Shown here in pieces: positions 49,369 through 60,717 of a stretch of DNA of 64,000 bases. The stretch comes from Panulirus ornatus. Lineage: Eukaryota; Arthropoda; Malacostraca; Decapoda; Palinuridae. Under the pieces are notes generated by a model. The model did no database searches and had not been told where the DNA came from. It worked only from the letters and a program-made list of their open reading frames with translations. A program made the translations under genes and the position numbers. The stretch spans positions 752,920-816,919 of the forward strand of contig NC_092290.1 of the NCBI RefSeq assembly GCF_036320965.1, given 5' to 3'. How positions within the stretch are numbered: the stretch's first letter is position 1; the number at the start of each line of letters is the position of its first letter.

Positions 49369-50430
49369 CGGTGGGTGAGCGAGTGAGTCAGGAGCTGTTG
49401 TTGGAGTGAGCGGTAACTCTAAGCGACAACATCCGGGCCTGCAGCTGCTTAACGAGCACTTCCTGACCCTCCAGTGAGCCTGACGTACGTACACACAAGA
49501 CCAGCACACAAAAGCGTCAAGATACTCAGGCCAACAATTAAGGAAACCCACTCCAGATGACACTCTCTTAACTGCGTATCTGACACTGTCACACAGGGTC
49601 ATTCTTAGGTCAATATTCACCATTTTGATAGACTTCGTCTGTGTCTAGCTTCCACATGTGGTGTCCGTTTCCAGCGGTGCCAGCTGGCTGAAGCAACGCA
49701 CACACTGTCATGGTCAGCTATAGTCTTACCAGCTCACCTGTTCCGTCAAGTGGACATCAACACACAACAAGACAACACCCTAACACAGAAAGATGACACA
49801 AAGATATGGTAAGATAACATCAAAACAGAAACATACCACCCAGATAAAGCGAGATAACATATATACACTGTCAGATAACACCTATATATATATATATAGT
49901 AAGATAACACCCATGTACAGAAAGATAGAACCCAGACACAGACACAGTAAGATAACAACCAGATACATTAAGATAATATCAAGGTACATTAAAATAATAG
50001 CCATATACAGTAAGATAAGCCATAATCAGGGTAACATCCGGGAGGGGAGGTATGTCCCCGGGAGATAGCATATATCAAGGATGCGTCATAATATACAGAT
50101 TATGAGCAAGACAACAACAGTTATGTTCTAGGTAACAATGTTGGAAATTTGACTAAGGCAGAACCATTCTCCTGGAGCAGAGTGCAGGCTGGTTGCTCCG
50201 GGCCAACTCTCGTAGTGAACACCATATTGTACCATACAAGAATAATGAAGGCCGATTTCTTAGTATAAAGATGAGTACATTGTTGCTTGCTCACCAAGTT
50301 GGGCTGTGTTGTTATATGATCAAACTGAGACAGTTTCTTTCCAGGTGATTTTGTAAAAGACAAGGTTAGCGCGTAGTGCTCACTGCAGGAAAATCCTAAG
50401 AAAGAGACGTGTGAGTTACGTGTTGTCAAG
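49364..50430. other. Unassigned sequence
   Basis: No supported gene. 49,790-50,020 is loosely repetitive (AAGATAACA and ATATACAGTAAGATA motifs). Confidence 0.4.
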
Positions 50431-50617
50431 TGTTATGTGTAAGGAGAGGGGTCTATGTTGGCGGACTGAAATCCAACAGCCCACGTATGGGTGAGGCATA
50501 AAGAAAAGATAACTAACTGGGACAAGGGAGTGAAACATGACAGCCATTGAAGTGCTGTCTCATTGCGCAGCCGTCACTAACTTACCCCGTTACCCAGGCG
50601 GGTAGTACTGATAATGT

Positions 50618-50699
<82 letters not shown>
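50431..50699 (+). mobile_element. GA-tailed interspersed repeat, copy 1
   Basis: Homologous to 61,789-62,063 in the same orientation. Shared blocks are TGTTATGTGT at the start, AGAAAAGA-AACTAA-TGGGACAA-GGAGT, TTGAAGTGCT and a CCCGTTACCCAGGCG-like block. Both end in a long (GA)n. A (GA)n 3' tail on both copies suggests a retroposon whose tail is a microsatellite. No coding part is seen. Confidence 0.65.
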
Positions 50700-50702
<3 letters not shown>

Positions 50703-50839
50703 TATACATGTGATTGTGCACTGGGGGGGGGGGGGTTTACATTGATAAGTTCACATCTCTTGAAAATTCTCCATCATCACACAACTTAAATCTATGAAGG
50801 CATTAATCATGAGGTGTCTTCTTATTTTATTCATCCACC

Positions 50840-51990
50840 ACTTTTATAATATACAAGTATTTGTTTACAGCTTCTTTAACCAGTTTTTGGCTTAATTTCG
50901 TGTTATGTTCTCTGGTTGTTGCCACATCGCTCACAGAAATGTTCAGTCTCTGCATCATCCAACTGTTTTTACAACTAAAAGGTTGTGATCAGGTAACCTC
51001 TGACTCTTCTCTCTTCCAAGATGGGCAAATTTATAGTTTCTCATAATTCTGGTACCATCTTTGTTGCTCTTTTCTGGACTTTCTTTATTAGCTCTTTGTG
51101 TTTCTTTGCGTGCGGTGACCAAAAGCTGAGTAACATATTTCGTTCTAATCTTATGTAGATAGGATTAGCTTGCGAAATATTTCCTTATCCACAAACTTGA
51201 AATCAGTTCTTATATTTTCCAGAAAAGTTTGTCTAATTACCTAACATGGGACGCTGGCAACAGGTTAGCCATGGGACGCTGGCAACAGGTTATCCATGGG
51301 ACGCTGGCAACAGGTTAGACATGGGACGCTGGCAACAGGTTAGACATGGGACGCTGGCAACAGGTTAGACATAATTTCGACTCTCAAGTCCTTCTCACAT
51401 GTAGAATCCTGAAGATTATTTCGTGCAGGATAATAATCATATCGAGGCCGTCTTTCACTTTATCTTTTCCCCATTAAATCTGTCTAGGTTGAATTTCATC
51501 AACCATTATCAGACCATCTTTGAGGTATCTTTAGGTCTCTTTGTACGCTTATGCAATCCTCATCGTATTTCAGTTCCCTTATGACCTTAGCATCATCTGC
51601 AAACATCATCACGCACAAGTCCATACCTAATCCAAGAAGGCTCCTCTACCATGCGTTCTTTGATCTCGTGTCCTGTGAGATATTCTTGTGTCCACTGAAG
51701 AAGTCTGCCCCTTAATCCTGACTGGTGATTAAGTTTCTTTATCAGCCTCCCATGTGGTGTTACGACGTCATGTTTCCTGGCAGTCCCCATACGAACAATC
51801 TATTGTTTGTTACATATGTTCGTCCTTTCTCTATACCATGCTGTTTCTCGCGGAAGTAACTTCTCTTCCATAGGAAATCCTCCACTTGTTTTCTAAAATG
51901 CTTTTGCAGAACCTCACTTATCAAAGTCGTGAGTGAAACTGGTGTGTAGTTCAGCGCCTGTTCCAAGTCTCCTTTCTTCGTAAAAGTATA
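50840..51990 (-). pseudogene. CR1-like LINE reverse transcriptase fossil
   Basis: Read on the minus strand from about 51,960 to 50,900 across many frameshifts: NYTPVSLTTLISEVL and QHGIEKGRTYVTN (RT motifs 1-2), then VVTPHGRLIKKLNHQSGLRG with LLQWTQEYLTG. The catalytic FADD box (51,592-51,603) and KYDEDCISVQRDLK follow. After a minisatellite come FKFVDKEIFRK, SFWSPHAKKHKELIKKVQKR and ATKMVPEL. This motif order is that of CR1 clade reverse transcriptases. It is unrelated to the RTE-like family. It is strongly decayed, hence ancient. Confidence 0.8.
51240..51372. repeat. 25-bp minisatellite inside the CR1-like fossil
   Basis: Five copies of CATGGGACGCTGGCAACAGG plus TTAGC, nearly identical, splitting the pseudogene. 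Confidence 0.95.
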
Positions 51991-52809
51991 ATTAGCCCTT
52001 TTCCATTCCCTTGATACTATGCCTCTCTCCGACGAACAGTCTAATTAGCGTACCTGCACACGTCTTCAGCACACATGAAGAAGTTTCATCAGGACTATGA
52101 ACCTGGTATGGGTCAAGTTCTTTTACTATTCTGAATAGTTAATATATTTCTTATATATTTGGATGATTTCCAAAACCTCCTTCCGCTGATGTTGAGGCTA
52201 CCGTGTCTTTTATCTGTAAAAACACTTTTGTAATTCAGTTCCCCACATCTCTTTCCAGCGTCCTCTACAACCCTTCCCTCAGAATCCCTCAGCCTGATTA
52301 GCTACTCCTTAACTGACAGCTGACTCTTGATGATTATGGGAAAATTTAGGAATTTCACCTGCTATGTCCGTTATATTCTTCCCAAAGTTTCTTTGTCCCT
52401 TCTTTCTTATCCTTGATCTCGTATACCTTGCAAACACTGGATGGCCGGAGTGCCGTCTATATCTTCGCTACTGCACATCTTGAAGTTCTTTTCCTTTCTG
52501 ACTTTTTTTTATCAAACTATTTTTTCCTCCTGCTCGCCACTCCCTCTGTCTATGAGGTTTAGGGCATCCATGTCTTTACTCCTTAATGGTAAATTTCACC
52601 TAACCTCTCTCCACTGTGCCCTGGCTTCTGACTACTGAATTCCATTTCCCAATCCATGTTACCACAGAAGTTGTTGACGTTTGTGTACTTCTTATGATAA
52701 TATTTCCTCTTTATGTCATGTCTCACCTCTGCTCTTTCACCATTCTCGTTTACCACATAGTCACACTTGAGATACATGATCACTTTTCGAAATGATGTAT
52801 AATATATAA
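51991..52809. other. Possible further LINE debris
   Basis: AT-rich, pyrimidine-rich on the plus strand. It may be the 5' continuation of the CR1-like fossil on the minus strand, but I can read no convincing motif. Confidence 0.35.
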
Positions 52810-53227
52810 TATTCTCAACATCCATGTTAGCATGTGTGAAGACATCCATACTAATGTGTGAGAAATTATCCATACTAGTATATGTGAAGATATCCAGGCT
52901 AGTGTGTGTGAAGATATCCAGGCTAGTGTGTGTGAAGATATCCAGGCCAGTGTGTGTGAAGATATCCAGGCTAGTGTGTGTGAAGATATCCAGGCTAGTG
53001 TGTGTGAAGATATCCAGGCTAGTGTGTGTGAAGATATCCAGGCCAGTGTGTGTGAAGATATCCAGGCTAGTGTGTGTGAAGATATCCAGGCTAGTGTGTG
53101 TGAAGATATCCAGGCTAGTGTGTGTGAAGATATCCAGGCCAGTGTGTGTGAAGATATCCAGGCTAGTGTGTGTGAAGATATCCAGGCTAGTGTGTGTGAA
53201 GATATCCAGGCTAGTGTGTGTGAAGAT
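52810..53227. repeat. 24-bp minisatellite
   Basis: About 14 near-identical copies of GTGTGTGAAGATATCCAGGC plus TAGT (variant CAGT), preceded by three degenerate copies. GATATC is palindromic in each unit. Frames stay open because 24 is a multiple of three. Confidence 0.96.
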
Positions 53228-53398
53228 TATTTAGTAATGATGATATGTCAGACCATCTTATCCTAATATGGTCACTTGCATCCTGGTGATGGACATCTTC
53301 CTGTATAACCTCCATAAACTTGTGTTTCCATGATTTTCCATATCATAAGGAGAATCCAAATTTCTCCCCCAGTCTATCTCCTTATAACTGAAATCTCG

Positions 53399-53402
<4 letters not shown>

Positions 53403-53475
<73 letters not shown>
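53403..53475. repeat. (GT)n microsatellite
   Basis: About 36 GT with one TATG interruption. Confidence 0.95.
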
Positions 53476-53559
53476 ACTAATGCTTTAGACATCAGTGTTC
53501 TCAGTTTACACAAACCCTGAGGTAGACAGCCGTCGACCGCCAGTGTAACACTCCAGACA

Positions 53560-54000
53560 CAAACTTAGTGACACCTGACACCGTCAGCAAAACAGACCAG
53601 CTGAAGCCTCCTGGGATCAGTATCCCGACGCCTGGCAGACAAGCTGACGCTTTCTAACACCATTAGTGCGACGCAGGATAGACCACCTGACGCCTCCTGA
53701 CACAACCATCCTAACGTATGGGAGACCAGCTAACGCCTTCCTGTGAGAGATTGTTATGACAGACATCACAGGTGTCACTGCACATGACATTAACAGTCAT
53801 ATGAATCTATTGCTATATACCGACAAACCTGGCGTGTTAACCAGCCAGTGTGCCACACCAGTCCCAGTACCACACATGGCGTGTTAACCAGCCAGTGTGC
53901 CACACCAGTCCCAGTACCACACATGGCGTGTTAACCAGCCAGTGTGCCACACCAGTCCCAGTACCACACATGGCGTGTTAACCAGCCTGTGTGCCACACA
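53560..54000. repeat. Degenerate repeat, then 47-bp repeat (x3)
   Basis: 53,560-53,745 has loose GACACC-CAG-A-CAG-CCAGCTGA-GCC units. 53,829-54,000 has three near-identical 47-bp units with GGCGTGTTAACCAGCCAGTG and TGCCACACCAGTCCCAGTAC, then decayed copies to about 54,110. Confidence 0.85.
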
Positions 54001-54110
54001 TACCTGGAGAGTTAAGGAGCCTGTATGCCACACCTATCTAGAATGTTAACCAGCCCTGTGGCACACGTGGAGTGTTATCCAGTCCCAGTGCCACAGCTGG
54101 AGTGTTAACA

Positions 54111-54819
54111 ACAAGCCCCTGTGCCACGATCTGGGGTTGGTTGCCATTAACCTGCCACGAGCTGGGGGCCAGGTTCTCACTGACCTGCCAATTACTGGGA
54201 TCAGGTTGTCAACGACCTGCCATCAGCAGGGGTCTGGCTGTCAGTCAATGACCTGCCATCAATCAAGTGGATTGGAGAGGGAGGAGGTGTAAGTCCGGGG
54301 GGGAGGGGGGATGGGCAGGTCCCCTTTGCTCTGTGCGGGTTGGCTGCCTGGAAACACAAACGTGGCCAGTGAGCCCCACCGACCATCAAGCGTGGGCCGA
54401 CAACACGTTAACCTCCACCCAGATTTGTAGAGTCCAACTCACCCGGTGGATGGCATGGACCTGCTACTGGTGGGTGACATCGGATGACATCCCCAGGACA
54501 ACATTGTCATGGACCCCAGCATCTCGCCCATCCCCAGAACTACACTAACATGGACCTCAGGTTCTCGATCTCCGCAGGACTACACCAACATGAAACTCCA
54601 CAACCTGGCTCTTCATGACACTGCCATGGACCTCCAAAACCTGGCCCTTATCAGAACATTATCTGTCATACACGACCTTTCACACTCTGACACAAGACCC
54701 TCATGCCATAACGGAAAGCCAACGGTCCTCTTGACACAAGGGCGCCATATGACCCTAATAACAACAGCAAGATTCAACGGCCCTCTTGAAAAAAATAGTA
54801 CTACAACCCTCCTGAAACC
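54111..54819. other. Unassigned sequence
   Basis: Mixed loosely repetitive sequence (GACCTGCCA motifs to 54,260; CCAGAACTACAC and ACATGGACCTC motifs 54,480-54,640). No gene supported. Confidence 0.4.
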
Positions 54820-54825
54820 AGGGCT

Positions 54826-55160
54826 CCACTAACCCTCCTGAAACCAGGGCTCCACTAACCCTCCTGAAACCAGGGCTCCACTAACCCTCCTGAAACCAGG
54901 GCTCCACTAACCCTCCTGAAACCAGGGCTCCACTAACCCTCCTGAAACCAGGGCTCCACTAACCCTCCTGAAACCAGGGCTCCACTAACCCTCCTGAAAC
55001 CAGGGCTCCACTAACCCTCCTGAAACCAGGGCTCCACTAACCCTCCTGAAACCAGGGCTCCACTAACCCTCCTGAAACCAGGGCTCCACTAACCCTCCTG
55101 AAACCAGGGCTCCACTAACCCTCCTGAAACCAGGGCTCCACTAACCCTCCTGAAACCAGC
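54826..55160. repeat. 26-bp minisatellite, about 13 copies, essentially identical
   Basis: CTCCACTAACCCTCCTGAAA plus CCAGGG. I see no differences between internal copies, implying very recent expansion or strong homogenisation. Confidence 0.97.
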
Positions 55161-56040
55161 AAGTGCAACCCGCCCTCCTGATACCAGGATGCCACAGAAC
55201 CCTGCTGACACCAGGGAGTGCTACCCGGCCCTCATGATTCTAGAATGCGACAACACTCTCCTGACACCAGAAAGCCACGTGGACTCCTGACTGTGAGGAG
55301 AGCCACATAATCCTTCTGACACCATGGAATGCCATCCGGTCCTCTTGACATCAGAGTGTCACCCTGTCCTGCTGACACAAGGAAGAGGCATCCGGTTCTC
55401 TAAAACCATGGTGGGTCCCCAGCCCTCCTGACACCTGAGAAGGCCCTGACGCTAGACAGCCACCCATCCCTCTGGAAACCAGAGAAGCTCCCAGCCCTGC
55501 TGACACCAGGGCCCTCTTGATACCAGGGCAGGTCCATCGCCTCCGGCTCTCCTGACACCAGGGAGAGCCATCTAGTCTTTCTGACACCAGGGAAGGCCCT
55601 CAGCCCTTCTTATACCAGGAGGAACCACCTGGCGCTCTTGACACGAGGGAGTGCCACCGGTTCCTCTTAATATCAGGATGCCACCGATCTGCCTCACACT
55701 ACGAAACCACCGAGCCCTCCTGACATCAGGGAATACTACCCAGTGTTTTTGACACAAGGAAGTGCCAGGCAGCCTTTATGACGTCAGAGTACCACTGACT
55801 CCCCTGACACCAGAAAGAGTCTTTGGCTCACCTGACACTTCGAAGTGCTGCCAGCCTTCCTGATATGTAGTGCCAGCCAAGCCCTCCTGATACCAGGATG
55901 CCATCGGTCAGCCAAAGAACGGGATGCCCTCGGATTTCCTGAAACCAGGGTACCCCCTACCCTCCTGACACCTGGATGCTACACGACCTTCCTGACACCA
56001 GGGAGCTGCACGACTCTCCTGACACTAGTTAGAACCATAT
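55161..56040. repeat. Old, degenerate relatives of the 26-bp unit
   Basis: Repeated CTCCTGACACCAGG-AG-GCCA-C motifs at irregular 30-45 bp spacing. Likely the diverged parent array from which the homogeneous block at 54.8-55.2 kb expanded. Confidence 0.75.
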
Positions 56041-56053
56041 GCCCCCGGCCTAC

Positions 56054-56187
56054 CTGAGGCAGTTCTGGGCTGGTGGTGGTGGTAAGGCTGAAGGTGTAGC
56101 AGTCATTACAAACGGCAGTAGGACACTAGCGGCCCCACACACTGTCAGAGACACACTAATGAAGCAGGAGTCACGTGTATTGATTAC
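56054..56187 (-). CDS. Candidate exon with hydrophobic segment
   Basis: A minus-strand candidate between acceptor CATCACAG (ending 56,188) and donor CTCAG-GTAGG (intron from 56,053). The single open frame reads VINTRDSCFISVSLTVCGAA, SVLLPFVMTA, TPSALPPPPAQNCLR and ends in phase 2. A hydrophobic stretch followed by PPPPAQNCL could be a signal peptide leading into a cysteine-rich domain. NCL is also how the GDNF-type exon at 12.6 kb begins its domain. There is no initiator ATG before the hydrophobic core, and an alternative acceptor exists at 56,152. It may well be chance. Confidence 0.25.
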
Positions 56188-56532
56188 CTGTGATGAGATG
56201 GTGAGTCTTACTTACTTTTAGCAGGAGGCGACTCCCATCACCTTAACTCTGATAACTCGACTGGCACGGGTTGGCTGGCATCCAGGGTGCTGGGAGGAGG
56301 GCAAGGGATGGGGCGGTGCTGGGGAGAAGGAGGGCATAGGTTGGGGTGCAGGAGTGTTGGGAAGGAGCTGAGTGGGAGGAACAGTCCTCCTTATCCTTAC
56401 CTGGAACAAAAGAGAGAAGAATCAAGCAGTGAAATGATACTCCTGGAACAGTTACACTACAGTACAGGAACGAAACAGAACACGATATTCAATGGTGAAG
56501 CTGGACTTGTAGGTTGGCCCATTATATGAGAA

Positions 56533-56535
<3 letters not shown>
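56188..56535. other. Unassigned sequence with splice-like sites
   Basis: A strong minus-strand acceptor-like tract (TTCTTCTCTCTTTTGTTCCAG) ends at about 56,402. The frame after it is proline-rich and open to a weak AAG-GTGATG donor near 56,242. Not supported enough to call. Confidence 0.25.

Positions 56536-56591
<56 letters not shown>
56536..56591. repeat. (GT)n microsatellite
   Basis: About 28 uninterrupted GT. Confidence 0.96.
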
Positions 56592-56594
<3 letters not shown>

Positions 56595-57242
56595 CATGAG
56601 AGGACCTACGACGAAATTTTGCCAAAAGGGTGAGCGAGCAAACATACAACATATATTACGCTGCAAGACGTACATTCAATCATCCGCTGATACACACACT
56701 AGCCCACGCACACCTTAAACTGACGACACACATTCTGTTCCTCATACAGTAATGAACAGACCAACATATTCAAGCACTGAGCCAAGCGTGAAAGAAAAAG
56801 GTAAGGGGTGGCTTGATCACAACTTTCAAATTTCGAAATGTTTGACGACGTCTACAGTGAATATTTCTTCGAAAAATTGAAGGAAAGAATATGAAATGTG
56901 GTCATAACACGAGAATAAGTAAGAAAGTAAGAAAGGCATACGAAAAATGTTTAAAGAAAAAAGAAAGTACTTTTACTGTACCAGAGTAATGAATACATTA
57001 AATCGGGGGCAAAAGTGTGACTGCGAAAAGTGTAAAAGTTTAAAAAGTTGTATGATCGAGAATTATCAAGAGATGTGGCCCCACCAGTGTATAGTACGAT
57101 TAGGTATTTATACAAACACACACACACACACACACACCAAGGCACAGTAATTCGCAAGAGGCAGACAGCGCTGATCCAACCAACTGTGGCACTAAGCACA
57201 CTCTACTGATGAGCAAGAAATTGGCTACAAGGATCAGCACTT
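56592..57242. other. Unassigned sequence with short (CA)n
   Basis: (CA)n at 57,116-57,138. Nothing else recognised. Confidence 0.4.
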
Positions 57243-57355
57243 AGCCGCCCCAGCCCAGGGAAGTCCTACCACACGACCTGGGGTGTGGCTGGTCAGGAGG
57301 GATCCTACCACACGACCTGGGGTGTGGCTGGTCAGGAGGGATCCTACCAGACACA
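57243..57355. repeat. 40-bp tandem repeat, 2-3 copies
   Basis: TCCTACCACACGACCTGGGG followed by TGTGGCTGGTCAGGAGGGA, repeated with few changes. Confidence 0.88.
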
Positions 57356-57439
57356 TGTTGTTTAGAGGGAAGTGGTCGATACCATCACTGGTGAGGGGGG
57401 GGGGTCTGCCCCAACGCTGTAGAAAACTCGAACCCCATA

Positions 57440-58482
57440 ACTGGAAGGAATAGTCATCCCCAATACTGGAGGAATAGTCAACCCCATAACTGGAGGAACA
57501 GTCAACCTCAATACTGAAGGGGTGGTCAATCTCATTACTGGAGGAAAGGTCAACCCCATTACCGGAGGAATAGTTGACCCCATTACGGGGGGATGTTCAA
57601 CTCCAGCACTGGGGGATGGTCAACCCCAGTACTGGGAGGTGGTCAACCCCAGTACTGGGAGATGGTCAACCCCAGTACTGGGAGGTGGTCAACCCCAGTA
57701 CTGGGAGGTGGTCAACCCCAGTACTGGGAGGTGGTCAACCCCAGTACTGGGAGGTGGTCAACCCCAGTACTGGGAGGTGGTCAACCCCAGTACTGGGAGA
57801 TGGTCAACCCCAGTACTGGGAGATGGTCAACCCCAGTACTGGGAGGTGGTCAACCCCAGTACTGGGAGGTGGTCAACCCCAGTACTGGGAGGTGGTCAAC
57901 CCCAGTACTGGGAGGTGGTCAACCCCAGTACTGGGAGATGGTCAACCCCAGTACTGGGAGATGGTCAACCCCAGTACTGGGAGATGGTCAACCCCAGTAC
58001 TGGGAGGTGGTCAACCCCAGTACTGGGAGGTGGTCAACCCCAGTACTGGGAGGTGGTCAACCCCAGTACTGGGAGGTGGTCAACCCCAGTACTGGGAGGT
58101 GGTCAACCCCAGTACTGGGAGATGGTCAACCCCAGTACTGGGAGGTGGTCAACCCCAGTACTGGGAGGTGGTCAACCCCAGTACTGGGAGGTGGTCAACC
58201 CCAGTACTGGGAGGTGGTCAACCCCAGTACTGGGAGGTGGTCAACCCCAGTACTGGGAGATGGTCAACCCCAGTACTGGGAGGTGGTCAACCCCAGTACT
58301 GGGAGGTGGTCAACCCCAGTACTGGGAGATGGTCAACCCCAGTACTGGGAGGTGGTCAACCCCAGTACTGGGAGATGGTCAACCCCAGTACTGGGAGGTG
58401 GTCAACCCCAGTACTGGGAGGTGGTCAACCCCAGTACTGGGAGGTGGTCAACCCCAGTACTGGGAGGTGGTCAACCCCAGTA
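57440..58482. repeat. 23-bp minisatellite with a perfect internal palindrome
   Basis: About 38 near-identical copies of GTCAACCCCAGTACTGGGAG plus GTG or ATG from 57,617 on; the first 175 bp are diverged units. Each unit contains the 12-bp palindrome CCCAGTACTGGG. All three plus frames are open (23-residue period) because the unit has no stop in any frame, so the 300-358-codon frames are artefacts. Confidence 0.97.
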
Positions 58483-58689
58483 ATGATGCGGGTGGCCGAC
58501 CTATGACAGGTAGGAGGCCGGCCGATCCTCAAGGAGTGTGTATCCAGCATCAATCAAGAGAAACACATTTTTTAACGAAACCAATTTGTTCTTCTTAATT
58601 GCATGTCACATCATCAACTGACGAAGGAACCTGAATAGAGCACCAGAATATCACCGGTCTCAGCCACAGTGAGGCATTCACACCTTCCT

Positions 58690-59515
58690 AGTGCCTGGGT
58701 GCTGGTTTCTCCCCAGCCAAGGGTGCTGGTCTTCCCCCCAGCCACGGGTGCTGGTCTCTTCCCAGCCACGGGTGCTGGTCTCTTCCCAGCCACGGGTGCT
58801 GGTCTCTTCCCTGCCACGGGTGCTGGTTTCTCCACACCACGGGTGATGGTCTCTCCCCACCACGGGTGATGGTCTCCCCCCACCACGGGCGATGGTCTCT
58901 CCCCATCAAGGGCGATGGTCTCTCTCCACCACGGGTGATGGTCTCCCCCCACCACGGGTGATGGTCTCCCCCCACCACGGGCGATGGTCTCTCCCCATCA
59001 AGGGCGATGGTCTCTCTCCACCACGGGTGATGGTCTCCCCCCACCACGGGTGATGGTCTCCCCCCACCACGGGCGATGGTCTCTCCCCATCAAGGGCGAT
59101 GGTCTCTCTCCACCACGGGTGATGGTCTCCCCCCACCACGGGTGATGGTCTCCCCCCACCACGGGCGATGGTCTCTCCCCATCAAGGGCGATGGTCTCTC
59201 TCCACCACGGGTGATGGTCTCTCACCACCACGGGTGATGGTCTCCCCCCACCACGGGCGATGGTCTCTCCCCATCAAGGGCGATGGTCTCTCTCCACCAC
59301 GGGTGATGGTCTCTCCCCCACCACGGGTGATGGTCTCCCCCCACCACGGGCGATGGTCTCTCCCCATCAAGGGCGATGGTCTCTCTCCACCACGGGTGAT
59401 GGTCTCTCACCACCACGGGTGATGGTCTCTCCCCAGCCACGGGTGTTGGTCTCCCCCCAGCCACTGGTGCTGGTTTCTTTCCAGCCATGGGTGCTGGTCT
59501 CTCCCCAGCCGTGGG
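58690..59515. repeat. 23-bp minisatellite organised as a 92-bp higher-order repeat
   Basis: The basic unit is GGGTGATGGTCTCTCCCCAC plus CAC. Between about 58,860 and 59,400, four unit types (ending CCCCATCAA, TCTCCACCAC, CCCCACCAC, CCCCACCAC) repeat as a block of 92 bp five to six times. Flanking units are of a GGTGCTGGTCTCT-CCCAGCCAC type. No gene. Confidence 0.96.
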
Positions 59516-60717
59516 TTTTAGTATGATAATCTTACCACTGACGTCACACTGCTTTTCCTTACTTAGCGTAAGAGTGAGGAACAAAATGCGGGTCAGTTTT
59601 CGTGCGTGTTGCACTTAACCTATGTTTCTTCTGTTATAATGCAGCAAGCAGGCGAGGAGGAGGAGGGAGGCTGTTTTATGATAGTCACCGTCGTTTTTTC
59701 TTGTGACGCTAAAAATGTATTATAATCCAGAATATTTTGTTATAAGGTTTTAATGTTAGAAACTTGTACGTAATCAGCACTTCCCTACCCGACTTGTTTA
59801 CTGACAATGTTCTTCATGAAAAACTGATTCATTGTGCTTTAAAACCTTCCTTCTTCACTTGCTATATGCTTTACATATTAACACAAACGTACACGACGAC
59901 TCACCACAACCGTAAATGAACCCATGATGTACTGGACGAACAAATTAACCGAAGCTTAGGCAAACACAGGCATGATAATCCCTAGGGCGATATATGTCAC
60001 ATCAAAGATAAAAGATGATTCATTGGATTATGTGATGTTGTTATGCAAAATTATTCCAGGAGACAAAACAATGTTGTCGGTATTAAAGACACCAGACAGA
60101 GAGAGGAAGCTCCCTTTACTGCCCAGCGTGTGTGGGGTCATAAAGCTGGGGAGGAAGCACCCTACATTGGCCAGCAGCGTGTCAAACTTGGGGTGGTTGT
60201 TAATGCTGTCACTGGTGTTGGTGACTGAGGTCTTGGTGGCACACCCACCATCGGTCTCACCAGCAATACATGCCTTACGTCAAGGTAGAATTTAAGAGGA
60301 GCGTAATTTGCACTCATATGCAAATTACAGAAACGCTGTAATGCTCATCACAAACCAATGAACGGCACAAGCCACATACCATGCGTACATCTGCCTCCCG
60401 CAGTCCAGCCCAGGCACTACCAGGACGACATCACCCACCATCCTCCCCGCCACACCACAACAATCACCATCTTCCTCCCTCCTCCAACAAAATTCAGAAT
60501 CCGTCAGTAATTGGCTCTGGTCCAGAAGAATGAGATAATTGGCTGCCATCGGAAAGGGAGGGTGGGGGGAAGGGAGGGGAAGAATTAGTGGAGGGAGGAG
60601 GAGGGAGCGCCTCAATTTGCGTAACGTGTCCTGCTGAACCTCATTATATTGTTCCGTGTCAGTGGCCACACCTCCGCCCCAGGCCACGCCCCGTCCCAGG
60701 CCACACCTGGAACATCC
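59516..60717. other. Unassigned sequence
   Basis: A 107-codon plus frame (59,972-60,295) and several minus frames, none with a recognisable domain. Confidence 0.35.

Noticed and set aside
53829..54000. CRISPR-like direct repeats
   Set aside because: Repeats are directly adjacent without unique spacers of constant length. The same holds for all other arrays here, and the context is eukaryotic.
54826..55160. Telomere-like repeat because units contain CTAACCCT
   Set aside because: The period is 26 bp and only a single CTAACCCT occurs per unit. No (TTAGG)n or (TTAGGG)n tract exists in the window.
56240..56402. Possible proline-rich minus-strand exon after TTCTCTCTTTTGTTCCAG
   Set aside because: The acceptor is attractive, but the donor (AAG-GTGATG) is weak and the peptide has no recognisable domain. 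Left as an unassigned stretch.
57522..58598. 358-, 310- and 296-codon plus-strand frames with repeated VNPST and WSTPVLG peptides
   Set aside because: All three frames are open over the same DNA because the 23-bp unit lacks stops in every frame. This is a tandem-repeat artefact.
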